Shown here in pieces: positions 33,656-45,939 of a DNA stretch of 64,000 nt. Source of the DNA: Eupeodes corollae (lineage: Eukaryota > Arthropoda > Insecta > Diptera > Syrphidae). How positions within the stretch are numbered: position 1 is the stretch's first letter; the number at the start of each line of letters is the position of its first letter. A program made the position numbers and the translations under genes. The stretch lies in the NCBI RefSeq assembly GCF_945859685.1, contig NC_079148.1, positions 21,463,946-21,527,945 on the forward strand. The letters are read 5' to 3'. Below the pieces are notes generated by a model. That model had not been told where the DNA came from and did not search any database. It worked only from the letters and a program-made list of their open reading frames with translations.

Positions 33656-36600
33656 TTTACAAAGGTGGCAGATAATTTGAAGACAAGGATTTTTTAGTTC
33701 AAATTTCTCGTAATTATTATAATAAAAATGGTGGGCATAGTTATTAATAATGTAAAAAAAAGTTATAAATAAATGTGATTAAACCTTAAAATGCAAAAGA
33801 TTCATTAATTTTTTCTAAAATTTTGAATGTGGCTTTAAACCTTTTTTTATAAATTTGTATTCTTTTGGCATTTAAAAACTCTAACCCTTGTTTATCAAAT
33901 TACCCTTTAATTTTATAAATTTGGAATGGAGAAATACTTACCTATTCACAGGTAATAAACGTTTCCGGGTATAAAATTTCCAACAGATATAAAAAGTGAA
34001 AATCGATTTCAAAATTTGTGGTCTCTTCCTAGTTTTGAATCTTTATCTTTTTGAACCTCTTTTTTAAAGGTCATGAGTGGCTAACAAAATGTCAATTGAA
34101 ATTTTACCATCTTTTCTACTGATTTTTGTTTGATCTAAAATAAAACCTTAAGATAGGAAACTGATTAGAAAGCTTTCGACATACAACACAGAAGTTTCCT
34201 TTTTCTAGAAGATTCACAATTTTTATTTAAAAAACGTTTGAAACATTGATTTTTTTTAAAGTAAACATTTTTCAAGAAAAATTTGTTGAACTTCCTTTGA
34301 AATACATTTTTAATATTTGGGTTCTTTAAGGCCAAATAAAGTTTGTCTATTTTCAACTTCTAGTAAATTTTGGAAAACACAATTCCAACATGGAATTAAT
34401 CATCTTTTTTATTTTACACATTTTTTGTTTGAAACATTTTAAAAGCTGACTTAACGGTGAACTTATTTTAATCTTACGATAACAACAGGGGTGTTTTAGT
34501 TCCCAATTATATTGTAATTTGAATTTAAGTTTGGCTTGTATTCCCTTTCTACTGTAGTATGTTTCTGTAAATTCTATTTGTATAAAATTCTTCCAATAAA
34601 TTTGTTTCGAGCTTCAAAATACGCAGATTACAGATTGCAGATTTGATTAAACCATATTTTATTTAACCTCATTCCAATTTCTGACATAAAATTAAATGTT
34701 CCCCATTAAGAGTTTTGATTTCGGAGTACCATTTCTGAAAATTCCGATTAATTAACATTAAAAATATACATGACATTAAGCTGTCAAAAACTGATATTTT
34801 GTGTTGAACCTTTTATCCGAGATTTTCGACCGATCTTTGAATATTGCAACATTAAACTTAAAAGTAACACAAGCTCTGAAAAAAAAACTAAGCTAACAAA
34901 ACAATAATTTAGCTTAACAGCGTAAACTCTCTTCCGAAATAAAAAACAAAACCGCCTTAAATTAAATCAAACAAGTTACGTAGAAGAATGAGAATAATTT
35001 AAAAGTTAAAAACCATTCAAAGCCGAGTTAATTGAACACCGATGCAGATCTGTTCCTTCGTCTAGTCGATGTCATAAAGTTAACCCGACAGTTATTGTGT
35101 CAAAAAAAATGTTACTGGGTTTGTTTGAAGTCAAATTGTATGTTAATGTTACTTTTTCATACTTACAACAGTAATAAGTTTGGAGATGAATATAACTGTG
35201 AGAATTCTCTGCCTTGTACCGGAATTTCAGATTCTATCCAAAAAGTCTTCACATGTCTAACTCATTTTTCTCAGTAACTTCAAATTTAAGATTACTCTCA
35301 ATTCAAAAGGAAAGAGTGAACAAATGTAATTGGACTGACGTTTGAATCAGCATTATTAGTTAATAGCTTGTAATCAATTCCCTGTCAGTTTATGGCCCCA
35401 TTAATTCTTCATCTTTAATTAATTTAATTTTGAATTAGCAAAAAAATTATTAAACTGATTTTTTCTTGATTTTCCACTTTTTGCCAAAGAATTGTAGTGA
35501 TATATTAAAAAACTTAAAGAACAGAATTCTTTGATAATTGTTATCATATCCGCTCAAATTTTGAAAATTATTTAAAAGCTGGGCAAAATAAAGTAACATT
35601 CGAAACTTTTTTTACCACCAATATTTCTCGTTTTCTTATTGTTTTTATAAACGGGAGTACAATGATTGTCACACTACTCTTTGTATGTTGAAAGTTTTAG
35701 GAATTGAAAAGAGGACTATGGTAAGCATTGATCTTAAAGTTTCAAATGTCAAAATTAGATAATAAATAAAGTTTAGTAACGCATTCTTCGTTCTTAGCTG
35801 AATTAAATTGCTGAAAAATTGAGCTCAATAGGAAACTGGTGTTTTTGAGAATTTTATGAAAAATTGGAACATTTTAAAATATTTATGTAATTTACATATT
35901 ATATATATTATAATAATTTTTTTATAAATTTAATTTCGATCATTGTAATGCCCAACACTAAATTGATAATCTGGCAACTCTGTCGAACAAAATACAATAT
36001 AAGAGTGATGTAATCAATTTTGTTTCGCACGCTGTTTTATGTTCTGCACGTTGCTGCTGTACACACAAACATTGCAATTTTTTTTTTTTCAAAACAAAAT
36101 TAATTCAAAAAAGCTCTTCAAAGCGCGCACTTGGATACCTAAACCAATTTGATATGAGAATAAAAGAAAACAAGGGTGGTTGGTTATAGTTTCTGGATCT
36201 TTTTTTCGTATGATGGGCTTTTTTAGCTTTCGCATAAGGGAAGTAGTCTATGTGTACTGTACATATATTTAAAACGCCAACTGTACCCCGATCGTAGTCG
36301 CAATAAAACAAGTCTCCCGCGCAGAATGTACATTATATAGATTTACTTGAATGTACCTATTTACATATATCTACACAAATATATGTATAGAAAATGGTGC
36401 TGTTTTATTTCCACTTTAGAGTTTAGAAAAAAAAGCTATAAAAATAGCTCGGAAAGTTTAGTTGTTTTGTGAATATTTTATACTGTTAAAAAGATGAAAA
36501 GTATTTCAAAAGCTTTTGTTTTATGCGCCAAGCAAGCTTCTAATGGATCTGGCAATGATTTGGTTCTCTAGAACATATTCACGTTCACGATCATCATCAG

Positions 36601-37499
36601 CTTGCTATAGCATACTGCTTCTGCTTAACCTATCTAAACTATAGCCACACTAAGTGTGATGTCTCTCCTGGCTAGCTATATCTTTTTTTTGAATAGCTGG
36701 CTGAAGACCTATTTGAGGAATGCTTTTTGTTTCGTTGGCAAAGTAAGCTTAGTATAATTTGCGTAAAACTTCTACCTTATTTTTTTTTTGGATTTTTAAA
36801 AATATGCACGCAGCAGAAACTTTACCGAGTGCTTTTTCTACTCGAAACTTACGCAGATAAATTATTTGGTATTTCCAGCGTATTTAAAAATAATGATTGG
36901 TAAAGTGCAAATTGTTGTTGGATAGATCTATTAAATTGCAATTAACGTCTATCTTTTTTACTTTTTTAAGGAAATACTAACTGCTGCAAGTTCATACTTA
37001 AAATATACACAACTTTTTGTTTTTGCAAACGCTCATTCTACCAGAATAACTTAAGTTTTGCGTTTTTACGATGCGTTAAAAAAAAAACAACCAAGTCTGT
37101 AGGTCTGTTACTATGGTTATAGGTGGTGATGTCATTAGGTGATAAATTTTATTTGCAATATGTTATGTCGGCATAGTTCAAAAAGTTTAATTATAGTAAA
37201 TTGGTTACGCAATTTTCAGTTTCAGGGACAAAGTTTTAGAGTGGGAGTTAAGTGTACACACTGCAAAGTATTGTAAATTAAAATTATAGCAAGCTTTTTG
37301 TTCAGAAAAAAAGAAATAAAATGGTAGATGAAAACATGGCTTACATATTAATATATTTATCTGATTTACTGATTAGGAAACTCGGTTATTAAACTATTCT
37401 AGGTCTTTTGAAGCATTGGTTGATTGCTTTCTATCCATTATCCTCAGCATTTTATGCATAAAATGTATATTTATCAATTGTTTTGTTAAAGGAAAAAGA
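33656..37499. other. AT-rich non-coding DNA with a host-like patch at 36.0-37.2 kb
   Basis: No domain recognised. The patch around 36000-37200 has higher complexity. The open frames at 35032-35277 and 36105-36311 show no family resemblance. A (TA)n-rich run lies at about 35895-35915. Confidence 0.4.
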
Positions 37500-38815
37500 G
37501 ACTCACACTTATAACTTGCCACCCTGTCTGTCAATTTTTCTAAACCTTTAACTAAATTAGTGTTCCCACTACTAATAATTTTTAATAAATCTCTCTGTAC
37601 TGGCGTATTTCTTGATGAGTGGAAGTTCTCATACATAAGTCCTATTTACAAAACTTTTCCAAAAAATCTTGTATCAAATTACCGAGCTATAACTAAGCTC
37701 TCTGCAATACCTAAATTATTTGAGCTTATACTAAAAGATCGTTTATATTTTAGTATAAAAGATCATATTTGCGTTGAACAACATGCGGTTTTATGTCAGG
37801 CAAGTCTACTTTAACAAGTCTCATGCTTTATTGTCAATATGTCGTCGACTCATATGAATCTAGTTATCAGGTAGATAGATATTTGCTTCTATTTGTCATA
37901 AAATTCTTCTAGCTAAACTTCGAGCATTTGGCATTCACGGATTGCTTCTGAAATGGATTTCCAGCTACCTTTATAAAAGAACACAATGTGTGAAATTGAG
38001 GAAATCCTTCTCTAATATCATACAAGCTTCATCAGGAGTTCCTTAAGGTAGCCATCTGGGACCACTTCTTTTCAATATATTTGTTAATGATATCCCCTCT
38101 CTTCAATGCATCTTGTTTGATGTATGCTGATGACATGAACATTTTTCTTTGTATCCAAAATTAATCAGCAAAATCTTCAAAACGATTTAAATGTTTTATC
38201 TGATTGGTGTGATAGGAATATCATTGAATATCACAAAGTGTAATGTGGTTACGGCACATCGTATTTTAGTTCCCATGATTCACAACTACCATATGTTCAA
38301 CCAGATTCTTGATCGCAAATCTGAGATTCGTAATCTTGGAGTCATTTTTGATCCGAAGTTGTCTTTTTCGTTACATATAGATTTTGTAATTCAATGCTTG
38401 GTTTCGTCAAGCGAAACTGCAACGAGTTTTCTAACCCTTATGCTCTGAAATCAGTGTCCATGTCATTAGTTCGTCCGATCCTTGAGTATTGTTCAATTGT
38501 TTGGTGTCCTTCTACTTCCACTGACATAACTCGTATTGAAAGAGTTCAAAAGGCTTTCACAAGATTTGTTGTTAGGCAACTGAAATGGAGAATTGATGTT
38601 CCTTCTTATCCGTCAAGATATGCTTTGATTGAATTTGATGCTTTACAAAAAAGGCGTTCTGTTCAAAGTGTACTGTTTGTCCATGATGTTTTTTCATACC
38701 GTATCAAATGTCCACAAATCATTTATAATTTTGAAATCTATATTCCGGAAAGAAGAATTTTCGAATTTCTTGGAGTATTGGACATCTTGCAAGGAATTGA
38801 ATAACGGTTTCATCT
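37500..38815 (+). mobile_element. non-LTR retrotransposon relic, RT domain (family 2)
   Basis: Plus-strand RT blocks in several frames. PLLIIFNKSLCTGVFLDEWK, ISPIYKT..KNLVSNYRAITKLSAIPKLFE and ICVEQHAV lie at 37560-37790. LAKLRAFGIHGLLLKWISSYL and SSGVP*GSHLGPLLFNIFVND lie at about 37912-38093. YADDMN, split by a frameshift, is near 38125. The thumb/C-terminal block is at 38394-38790: SLVRPILEYCSIVWCP, IERVQKAFTRFVVRQLKWR and FDALQKRRSVQSVLFVHDV. The order is complete from the finger region to the C-terminus, but a stop in the GVPQGS block and at least three frame changes make it dead. No endonuclease or ORF1. Confidence 0.85.
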
Positions 38816-39014
38816 CGTTAAGTGTGAATTCCTTTCGAAAATAATTAGATTCCGCCAAACAATAATTCAGTTTGCTGTATTTCATTCTTGACATGGAATC
38901 TTTAACACGGTTCAGAAAATTTTGACATTTGTTTTTCGTCAATTTCTGAGATGCAGTCATAGAATTCATCCTTCCATGAACCAAAGTTATTCAAGGTTAA
39001 ATCAATGTCGTATA
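38816..39014. other. unassigned spacer
   Basis: The minus strand can be read as DLTLNNFGSWKDEFYDCISEID over about 65 bases, which looks protein-like, but I recognise no family. It may be more retrotransposon debris. Confidence 0.3.
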
Positions 39015-39235
39015 TACTGTTGTCAGGAATTGAAGGGACCTACAATTTTAGGCCGAATCCGAACGGCTAGTTTGAGAAAGCACTTTTTCATGACAAGAAT
39101 TACTCTTGAAAGATTTGTCAATTCCTCGCAAGAGGCAGTACCCGTGAAAATATTTTTTTTTTTAAATTAAGGTGGCACAGGCAGGGATTGAACCCAAGAC
39201 GCACTAATCATCATGCCACGGGTACTGCTATTCTA
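39015..39235 (-). repeat. tRNA-related SINE
   Basis: On the minus strand the head has pol III-like promoter boxes. An A-box-like TGGCATGATGATTAGTG lies at 39218-39202, and B box GGTTCAATCCC at 39193-39183, close to the GGTTCRANNCC consensus. The head is bounded by GTGGCATG...GCCACC, able to pair like an acceptor stem. A conserved body continues down to 39018 (AAGAGTAATTCTTGTCATG, CTGTAGGTCCCTTCA-like), shared with the pieces at 32.4-32.7 kb. The A-to-B distance is short, so the head may carry a deletion. Confidence 0.7.
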
Positions 39236-39239
39236 TTAT

Positions 39240-39771
39240 GAGATCTAAAAACTATAATCTTCGACTTTGAAGTATTTATTTGAAGATCCCAAGAGTTACA
39301 ATACTGGTTAAAGTTTGTTAATTTGAAGTTGTAGAGTTACCGGATTATCAGTAAACATGAGAAGGTCATCCGCATATAAAAGCACCTTAATAACCAAATC
39401 ACCATAATATACACCCCCTGGAAGACTGTATCCAATGTCGTATACAAAAATTGAGAAGAGCAAAGGACTCAAAATGCAAATTTGCGAAACACCCACTTTT
39501 GTCTTAAATTGCTGCCCAGAGATTCTACCATTAGAAACTACCGCTGTTGTATTTGACAGAAGTGTTTCATATATTCTCAAAAATGTTGTTGATAATCCAA
39601 TACCAGCTAATTTGAAAAGTAATAGTTTTCTGTTTATAGTTTCAAAGGCAGCTTTAAAATCTACGCATAAAGATTAGTTTTCTTTTCCGAGAAACGTTAA
39701 GCGACATTAGTTAGAGTAAAAATTTGATAAACTGTAGATAAGTTAGCTCGAAACCCAGCCTGAAAACAACT
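39240..39771 (-). mobile_element. non-LTR RT relic (family 3)
   Basis: Minus strand: FQAGFRANLSTVYQIFTLTN (39763-39700), CVDFKAAFETINRKLLLFKL (39672-39613), then FLRIYETLLSNTTAVVSNG. Next come GVSQICILSPLLFSIFVYDI (usual form GVRQGCILSPLLF; about 39494-39435) and VLLYADDLLMFTDNP with an intact YADD box (about 39390-39345). After a frameshift an NTSKSKI-like block lies near 39265. It covers most of the palm domain. Stops and one frameshift make it inactive. It ends exactly where the AT-rich repeat copy C begins. Confidence 0.82.
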
Positions 39772-40740
39772 TTTTAACTTCCCATAGGAAGTTATTGTAA
39801 TGGGTCCGATTAGTCAATTTAAAAATTTTGACATTTCTCGACGTTTCAAGGTCCCTAGAGTCGTAATACAAGAAGAAAGATGTCTGTGCGTGCGTGTTTA
39901 CGTACGTTCGCGACGTTTTTTTCGTTGTCAATAGCTCAAGAACCAGAGTAGATATCAAGAAAATTGCGTGGGTGTTTTTTTTTTACCATAGCAGTTTAAA
40001 AAAAAGTAAAAATGTTGGTTTATCCTAAATATCTGACGAACCAATCTCGTAAGGAACTTGAATTGAATTTTATATTATAAATCCTAACGTGATGCCAAAC
40101 AAATATATTTTTAGAAAAAATACAATTAACAGTTTTTTTATAAATCAAAAACACAAGTTGTCACCTCGAAAATTTTACGAATAAAAAATGACTTCATCTC
40201 CGAAACAATTTTGTGCAACCCATATTGAGAAAAATAAAATTGAAAGTTTTTTTAACAAAAATTAAAAACCTAAAAAAACATTACTTAAAGTTGTTAAAAA
40301 TTTATTTTGGACTCAAATATCTTTTTAAAACTTTGTGATATTATCTTTAAACTAATTTTATCTTTTAAAAAATATTGTTGTCAACATTTAGTAAAATGTT
40401 GAGAAAAACTTAAACAAACTAATTACTTATAGTTAGTAAAAATTGATTTTCGACTCAAATACCTTTTCAAGAATTCGAAAATTTGGCTCCTAAATAATTA
40501 TATCTTGTAAGAAATATTGATTTCAATACTCTTGTTAAAATTTTGAGAAAAATCTAATTGACAAGTTTTTTACAAAAAATAAAAACCTAATACTAAAACT
40601 CGGTAAAAATTTACTTTTGACTCAAATAGCTTTTTAAAAATTACAAATATTGTCTTCAAACTTTTTTTTTTGTAAAAATCCATCAGTCCGTTTTTTTATA
40701 AAAAATAGAATCTACAAAAATTTAACGCAAATTTGGTAAA
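39772..40740 (+). repeat. AT-rich mosaic repeat, copy C (5' part, extreme 5' end preserved)
   Basis: This copy keeps the 5' end: the palindrome AACTTCC-CATA-GGAAGTT at 39776-39793, then TATTGTAATGGGTCCGATT, ACATTTCTCGACGTTTCAAG and GTACGTTCGCGACG...CTCAAGAACCAG. Serial ~180-bp units follow up to 40740, where it is cut by the jockey element. Its first ten bases, AACTTCCCAT, are the complement of ATGGGAAGTT at the 3' block of copies A and D, suggesting short terminal inverted repeats. Confidence 0.75.
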
Positions 40741-42650
40741 CACGATTTCAATATCTTTTGTTTTTTCCCGACATTTTAAGTCGTCAACCGAAATTGTTTT
40801 GAAAGTCATCTTAGCATCCGGCGATGTTATCGATATCATCTTTATTCGCATACGCATACATAAACTGGACGATGACTTTTTTGTTGTCGAAGATCCGCAG
40901 CAGACAGCAGAGGCCGTGTGGTCTGCTTTCCAGCAAGTGTACAAGGTGAATCCTAGCATTCGCCCGAATCACGAGCTGGAGAATAGAGCCCTGCAGCACT
41001 ACTTCTACCTGCGTAGAGACATAACGCAATGGCGATCCGAGAACCTCGGTTTTACCAGGTTCAATGACGAAAACTTGGCAAATGCCATCATCGCCGAGCA
41101 AAACAGCACTAATACCCTATTAGTCACGAAGATAGAGCTCCATCTAATCTTTAATTCATTAAAGAAAACGAAGGCAGCAGGGGTCGATGATATATCCAAC
41201 ATTGTACTGTGACATTTACCACAGGAAGCTGAGGACATTGATACCACTCCGGTCCGTTGGAAAACATCTGTGGTACATCCCCTCCCGAAAAAGCGAAAGG
41301 ACAACTCCAATCCGGCAAATCTCCGGTCGATAAGTCTTCTGCCAAGTATCAGTAAAGCATTCGAGAAGGTAAAAAATAGAGCTCTGTCCAAGTGGGCTGA
41401 GAACAACAAAATAATTCGGCTTTAAGGCGGGACATGACACTATTCATGCTGCGTCTAAGCTTGTTTCTGAAGTCCAGTGGAACAAATCTAAAAGCCAATG
41501 TACTGGTGCTTGCCTGGTTGACTTGGAGAAGGCCTTCGACCCTGTATGGTTAGAGGGTCTGTTTATAAAGTTAAATAGACTTGGCATTAGTAAACCACTG
41601 TTGTATATGCTTTATGACATGCTTAATGGCAGACGGTTTATTGTCAAAATTGGTAATGTAACATCCACTAAAATCTTTGATATTTAAAATGGTCTTCCAC
41701 AATTAGCGGTTAACTCGCCAATCTTATTCAGCATTTACACCAGTGATCTGATAGCAAGCCTGATTCAGGCAATAGCGTACGCCGACGATCTAATTGCGTA
41801 CAGAACGGCCCCAAAAATGAAGGTTATCAATACACTTGATAACTTGCAGGGTGACTTCGACAAAATTCAGTAATATTGCGATGACTGGAAGTTGAAAAAC
41901 AACTTTCAGAAATGCGAAACTATTCCGTTCAGGACTCCACTGTATGGAGCCTCAAGGGATACGAAAAAGAACTGGAAACATCTAGTGATCGTTGGACCAA
42001 ATCGACAGCCATTGGCAAATAAAAGTGTAGTAAAGTACCTTTGCATCTGGTTGGATCGGTACTTGTATTTCGACAGACATATGAGTGCTGCTCTGGTCGA
42101 AGCTAGAAGAGCCTTTGCCCTGACAAAACGGTTGTTTTTTAGCAGCCGTCTTGACAGCACAGTGAAGGTGATTTGCTACATGGCCCTTATCCGGCCGATG
42201 ATTGCCTATGGTTGCTCGGTATGGCTCAACGTTACCCCATCTCAAATGGAAAAGATTCAGGTGTTTGAGAAACAATGTCTTCGACGTGGCCTTGGACTAC
42301 ACAGAACACCAGAGTCGGAGTACAAACATTACTATTCCAACCAGATTCTATACAAGAGACCCAACATAAACAGAACAGATAATGTCTTGCTGAAGCTTGG
42401 TAAGTGTCACATTGCGAGAGCGATGTCGTTGACTAACAGCTTAATTTTTGGGGCTAACTACCCCAACAATGAGTGCAACATTCCACCCAAAGCTTTTCTC
42501 TATTTAGACAATCGAGGGCTGATACAGAATATGGAGGCGGCTCCGCTAATCTAACAAGTCAGCCGTAAAACTGTAGATAGGCGACTACTTTACAGTCACG
42601 ACGTCTAAGAACGAAATACTTCAATAAAAATCGGTAGTTGGGTTTTATAG
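40741..42650 (+). mobile_element. jockey-clade retrotransposon, ORF2 pseudogene, 5' truncated
   Basis: Long plus-strand ORF2 remnant from the endonuclease-RT linker (40741-41150) through the whole RT. Blocks: LKKTKAAGVDDISN (41160), VVHPLPKKRKDNSNPANLRSIS (41272-41336), GFKAGHDTIHA (about 41423), CLVDLEKAFDPVW (41510-41550), then GLPQLAVNSPILFSIYTSDLI (about 41690-41755; usual form GLPQGSVNSP). An intact YADD box (AIAYADDLIAY) lies at about 41775, the tail block VKYLCIWLDRYLYFDRHM at about 42030, and SVWLNVTPSQMEKIQVFEKQC at about 42220. The C-terminus ends at a stop, 42552-42554. The NSPILF...YTSDL motif is typical of jockey. A frameshift at about 41420 and stops in the palm kill it. Confidence 0.9.
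41892..42554 (+). pseudogene. jockey RT C-terminal open frame
   Basis: Longest uninterrupted part of the jockey ORF2, about 220 codons: RT thumb and the C-terminal region (VKYLCIWLDRY..., ALIRPMIAYGCSVWL, QMEKIQVFEKQCLR, YYSNQILYKRPNINRTDN). It has no independent function. It continues the frame carrying YADD after a stop at about 41872. The reading context shows it is a piece of the retrotransposon, not a separate gene. Confidence 0.8.
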
Positions 42651-42783
42651 GTTTTAAATTGTTGAGAATCTGACCTAAATATTTTTCTAAAGACTTTTCC
42701 AAGAAGAAGTTTTCATTTTGCGTAACGCACAATTTTTTCAGCTGTCATATTATGACATTTGCCAATTCAAAACTACGCATCTA

Positions 42784-43134
42784 CTACTGCTTAAAAAAAT
42801 TCACTTCAAGAACAATAATAAAAGAATATTGCTCTTGTAGTCCGTAGTTTTGACGATGACTCAGGTTCGTCAATTCATCATCGATCTCTGGAATTAGGCA
42901 TTCCGTAAACGAATCTACACCGCATTTTACTTCAAACTTCCAAAGCTCAGCTAACACAACTTCAGTCCTTGATAAGTGATTCGGATTTTCATTAAAGTAT
43001 TTCGATCTTGGGATCTCAATAAATGACTGTTGAGAGAACTCTTCATTTTCAAACAAAATGTCACTGTTGGAGACGGTATTGATGGGGTGGTGGTTTGATT
43101 GGATCTTACTTACATGTATAAGATTTTGGTACAA
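42784..43134 (-). CDS. hypothetical open frame, not recognised
   Basis: 117-codon open frame on the minus strand with mixed, protein-like composition (e.g. VVLAELWKFEVKCGVDSFTE, CLIPEIDDELTNLSHRQN), unlike the A/T-biased chance frames around it. No domain recognised, no membrane segment or signal peptide, and no matching fragment elsewhere in the window. It could be an exon of a host gene, a fragment of an unrecognised mobile element, or chance. A splice-donor-like CATGTAAGTAAG sits near its apparent start. Confidence 0.3.
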   Translation of the reverse strand: MYQNLIHVSKIQSNHHPINTVSNSDILFENEEFSQQSFIEIPRSKYFNENPNHLSRTEVVLAELWKFEVKCGVDSFTECLIPEIDDELTNLSHRQNYGLQEQYSFIIVLEVNFFKQ

Positions 43135-45000
43135 CTGAGACGATAATTGGATTGCATTACCTAGAAATTATCATTGACTTTTTATGGCTACAAATGGATG
43201 ACTTTTTTTCAACAACGCGTCGCTGCGATCAGATTGTGTTGTTGCACAAAGTGATATCACAATTATTTGCCACCAAAATCTAGTGATTTAACGCTGGCTT
43301 CGGGTAACGTAAGATTGATTTGATTTACTAAAAATTGAAGTTGTGATTGGAAACCCCTTTATTTTATAGAATCTTAAAAAATGACTATATGAAAGTACAA
43401 TAGTTTGTAGTGAGATCAAAAGTCTTGCTTAAGAAAAATTTTGCGTTACCAAGGTAGTGAACTTTTAAAAAAAATTAAGCTCCAAGCGTTTCACAACATA
43501 CAAATTAATTTGTATGAATATAGCTAGAAACGTCTTCGAACATTTTTTTTTAAATTAAAAAAATTGAAATTTTTAGTATTTTAAAATTACTCAAAATAAA
43601 AGATTAGATTGAATATGAATAGAAGGGTTATTTTTTTTACGAATGTAATTTTTCCATCTATAATTTATAAATTGATCTTAAGTAATCTAAACTGAGTTAA
43701 TAATAATACAACTTTTGTTAAGCGCTATCTATCACCTAATAACCTTGAATAAAGATTTTAAATGGGTAGGAAAGATCCCTTCTATTAAATTTTTAACTTT
43801 AATTATTTTTCATTTAGTTTAGTATCTTAAATTATACTAGGTACTTTAAATTTTAGAATATCATTTATTGGCATAATTTATCATTCGACCAAATTTTTAT
43901 AATTTTTATTTTGTATCTTTCTATCTAACTTTTTTCAACTTTGTAAAAAATTGAAAGACTATTTTCCACTTTAATTTAAAATGAAAATAGTATTATGTAA
44001 TATCCATTAAAATTTAAATTATAGGGATTTGCAAATTAAAATATCCAATATTTAAATCTCGAAAAACAAATATTAGTCTAGAATATTTTTTGTGAACCCA
44101 TAAAGAAGATCTTATCTAATTTATTGTTATATTATTTTGCTATCTCATTTTACGGCTTCATTATATAATGCACAAGAAAACTTGTATACGATATTTTTAG
44201 ATTTTTTTTAACTTCTTCTTAACTAACACTCATTTTGAATATCGCCATTGTGTAGTGTGAATTTTAGAATTTTTTTACATTTGCCCTCCATCAAACCCAA
44301 CAAACCAACATTGAAGGGATGTTTTTACCCTGACTCGGCTTTACCTAGAAATACTTTGAGTAAGAAGAGAAGTCGACTTATACACTATCATCATAACAAT
44401 ATAATAAAGTAACTCCTCTTTTAAAGCACAATGGCGTAAAAAAAGAAGAAAAAAAAAATAACAAGAGGGTTGGTATGGTAAAACTACCCCCCAAAAACGA
44501 CGACCAAGACCAAAATTAACTACGCCGACAACGATGACGATGAAGACGACGACGACGACGACAACAAACAATGTCTAATATGTCGACGGAATAGAATTTC
44601 GCATGGCGGCGCGCGACAACATTGCACATAGTATACGCGTTTCTATGAAGCCCATCCCACATTTTTTTCTTATACCTCTTCCAAGGAAGAAGGGACAAAA
44701 TTAACAAAAAAAAATAGTTTATTTGGTTGGGTAGTAGGAGGGTAGGAAAAAATAAAACACAAGTAAGGGAAAAGAAGATATCCAACCCTACCTTTCTAGA
44801 CGTGATTGCCAACTGAGGAGAAACATTAAAATCTTACTGATTCTGGTGTAGGGGTTGGTGAACGCTCCTTATTTTGAATTAGGTAATTTTTTTCTAAGTA
44901 TTATTTCAATGTTTTATTTTTAAACAAAATAAACACTCCACACTTCGCTTAATGTTCTATTTCTGACTGGTATAAATGAAAACCTGGCCCTCTTTCAAAA
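43135..45000. other. AT-rich DNA; host-like patch at 44.2-44.9 kb
   Basis: No coding domain. A GAC/GAA trinucleotide run (44521-44572) produces low-complexity open frames on both strands. The remainder is AT-rich. Confidence 0.4.
44521..44572 (+). repeat. (GAC)n / (GAT)n trinucleotide run
   Basis: GACGATGACGATGAAGACG followed by repeated ACG units. Confidence 0.85.
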
Positions 45001-45800
45001 ATAAATAAGCACAAACACGAAACTTTTGAAAGCATGTTTGATTGATTTATCTTCAATTGGTATAATTTGGTTAACACTAATTATTTTCATTTGTTAAATA
45101 TGAAGTACCAATAACCAACGCATTATACCAATTGATAATTATCTTCCTGGAATGTATTGCAAGCAATTGTTCTTGAAAAATAAAAAATAGAATATCTCAA
45201 TTAAAATAATATGGCAAGGAATTGGTTCACAAATAGAAAAATACTAGAATTTTACCAATATTTACTCATCCAACAGATGTATGTCAAATAATTTCTATAA
45301 AAAGTAAAAAACACGAAACTCTTGTGTACATTTTGAGAATTAATTGGTATAATTTGATCAGTATCAGGTATTTTGCATTTTTAAAATCAAAAATGTCTAA
45401 ATAAATGTTATACCAATTGTTTGGCTGAACAAAATTAGTTTAAAGTGTATTTGTTTGATTCATCTAATTTAAAAAAAGAAAACATAGAAAAACGCAATGC
45501 AAAAATCTTTCATGCGATAGGTATAAAATAAGATAAAAACCCTTGTCACTAGGGTTAAATGAGTATTATACCAATTATGAATAATTAAATAGTTTAATGC
45601 TAAATGGTAACCAAAGCACAAACACAAAACTTTTGTAAATATTTTTGATTTTAAGTTTTGATTGGTATAATTTGGTCAAGAATAATTTATTTTTATGTAA
45701 AATTGTACCAATAACCCATTTTTCTGAATTTTTATACCAATTTCTTCTAGCACAATTATTAGCTTAAAGTTCATTTGTGAAAATGGTACATATCGTCTAT
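45000..45800. repeat. ~300-bp tandem array marked by ATTGGTATAA / TTATACCAAT
   Basis: Three diverged units with starts about 300 bp apart. Each opens with a CACAAACACGAAACTTTTG-like line (about 45011, 45309, 45616). Then come ATTGGTATAATTTGGTCA (45055, 45343, 45661) and, 65-75 bases on, the complementary TTATACCAATT (45123, 45408, 45732). Each unit therefore carries an inverted pair of the same 10-mer. An extra inverse copy lies at 45566. No coding potential. Family not recognised. Confidence 0.7.
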
Positions 45801-45939
45801 TCCAAATAAAGCAATAAAGAAACTTATCCCAAGCTGTTCGTATAAAGTTGCATCAAAACTAGAATTTCGTAACCAGTCTTAATGGAGAATGTTAACCAAT
45901 TTATTAGCTTCTATTTAATGCCAAGCATTACAAGCATTT

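Noticed and set aside
35032..35277. Open frame possibly resembling an endonuclease segment of a retrotransposon
   Set aside because: No endonuclease or RT block can be placed in order. The similarity is too vague.
38694..38984. Minus-strand 96-codon frame overlapping the family 2 retrotransposon
   Set aside because: The part below 38815 is antisense to clear RT C-terminal sequence. The remainder shows no known domain.
40811..41440. Several minus-strand frames of 64-134 codons
   Set aside because: Antisense shadows of the jockey ORF2, whose RT blocks are clear on the plus strand.
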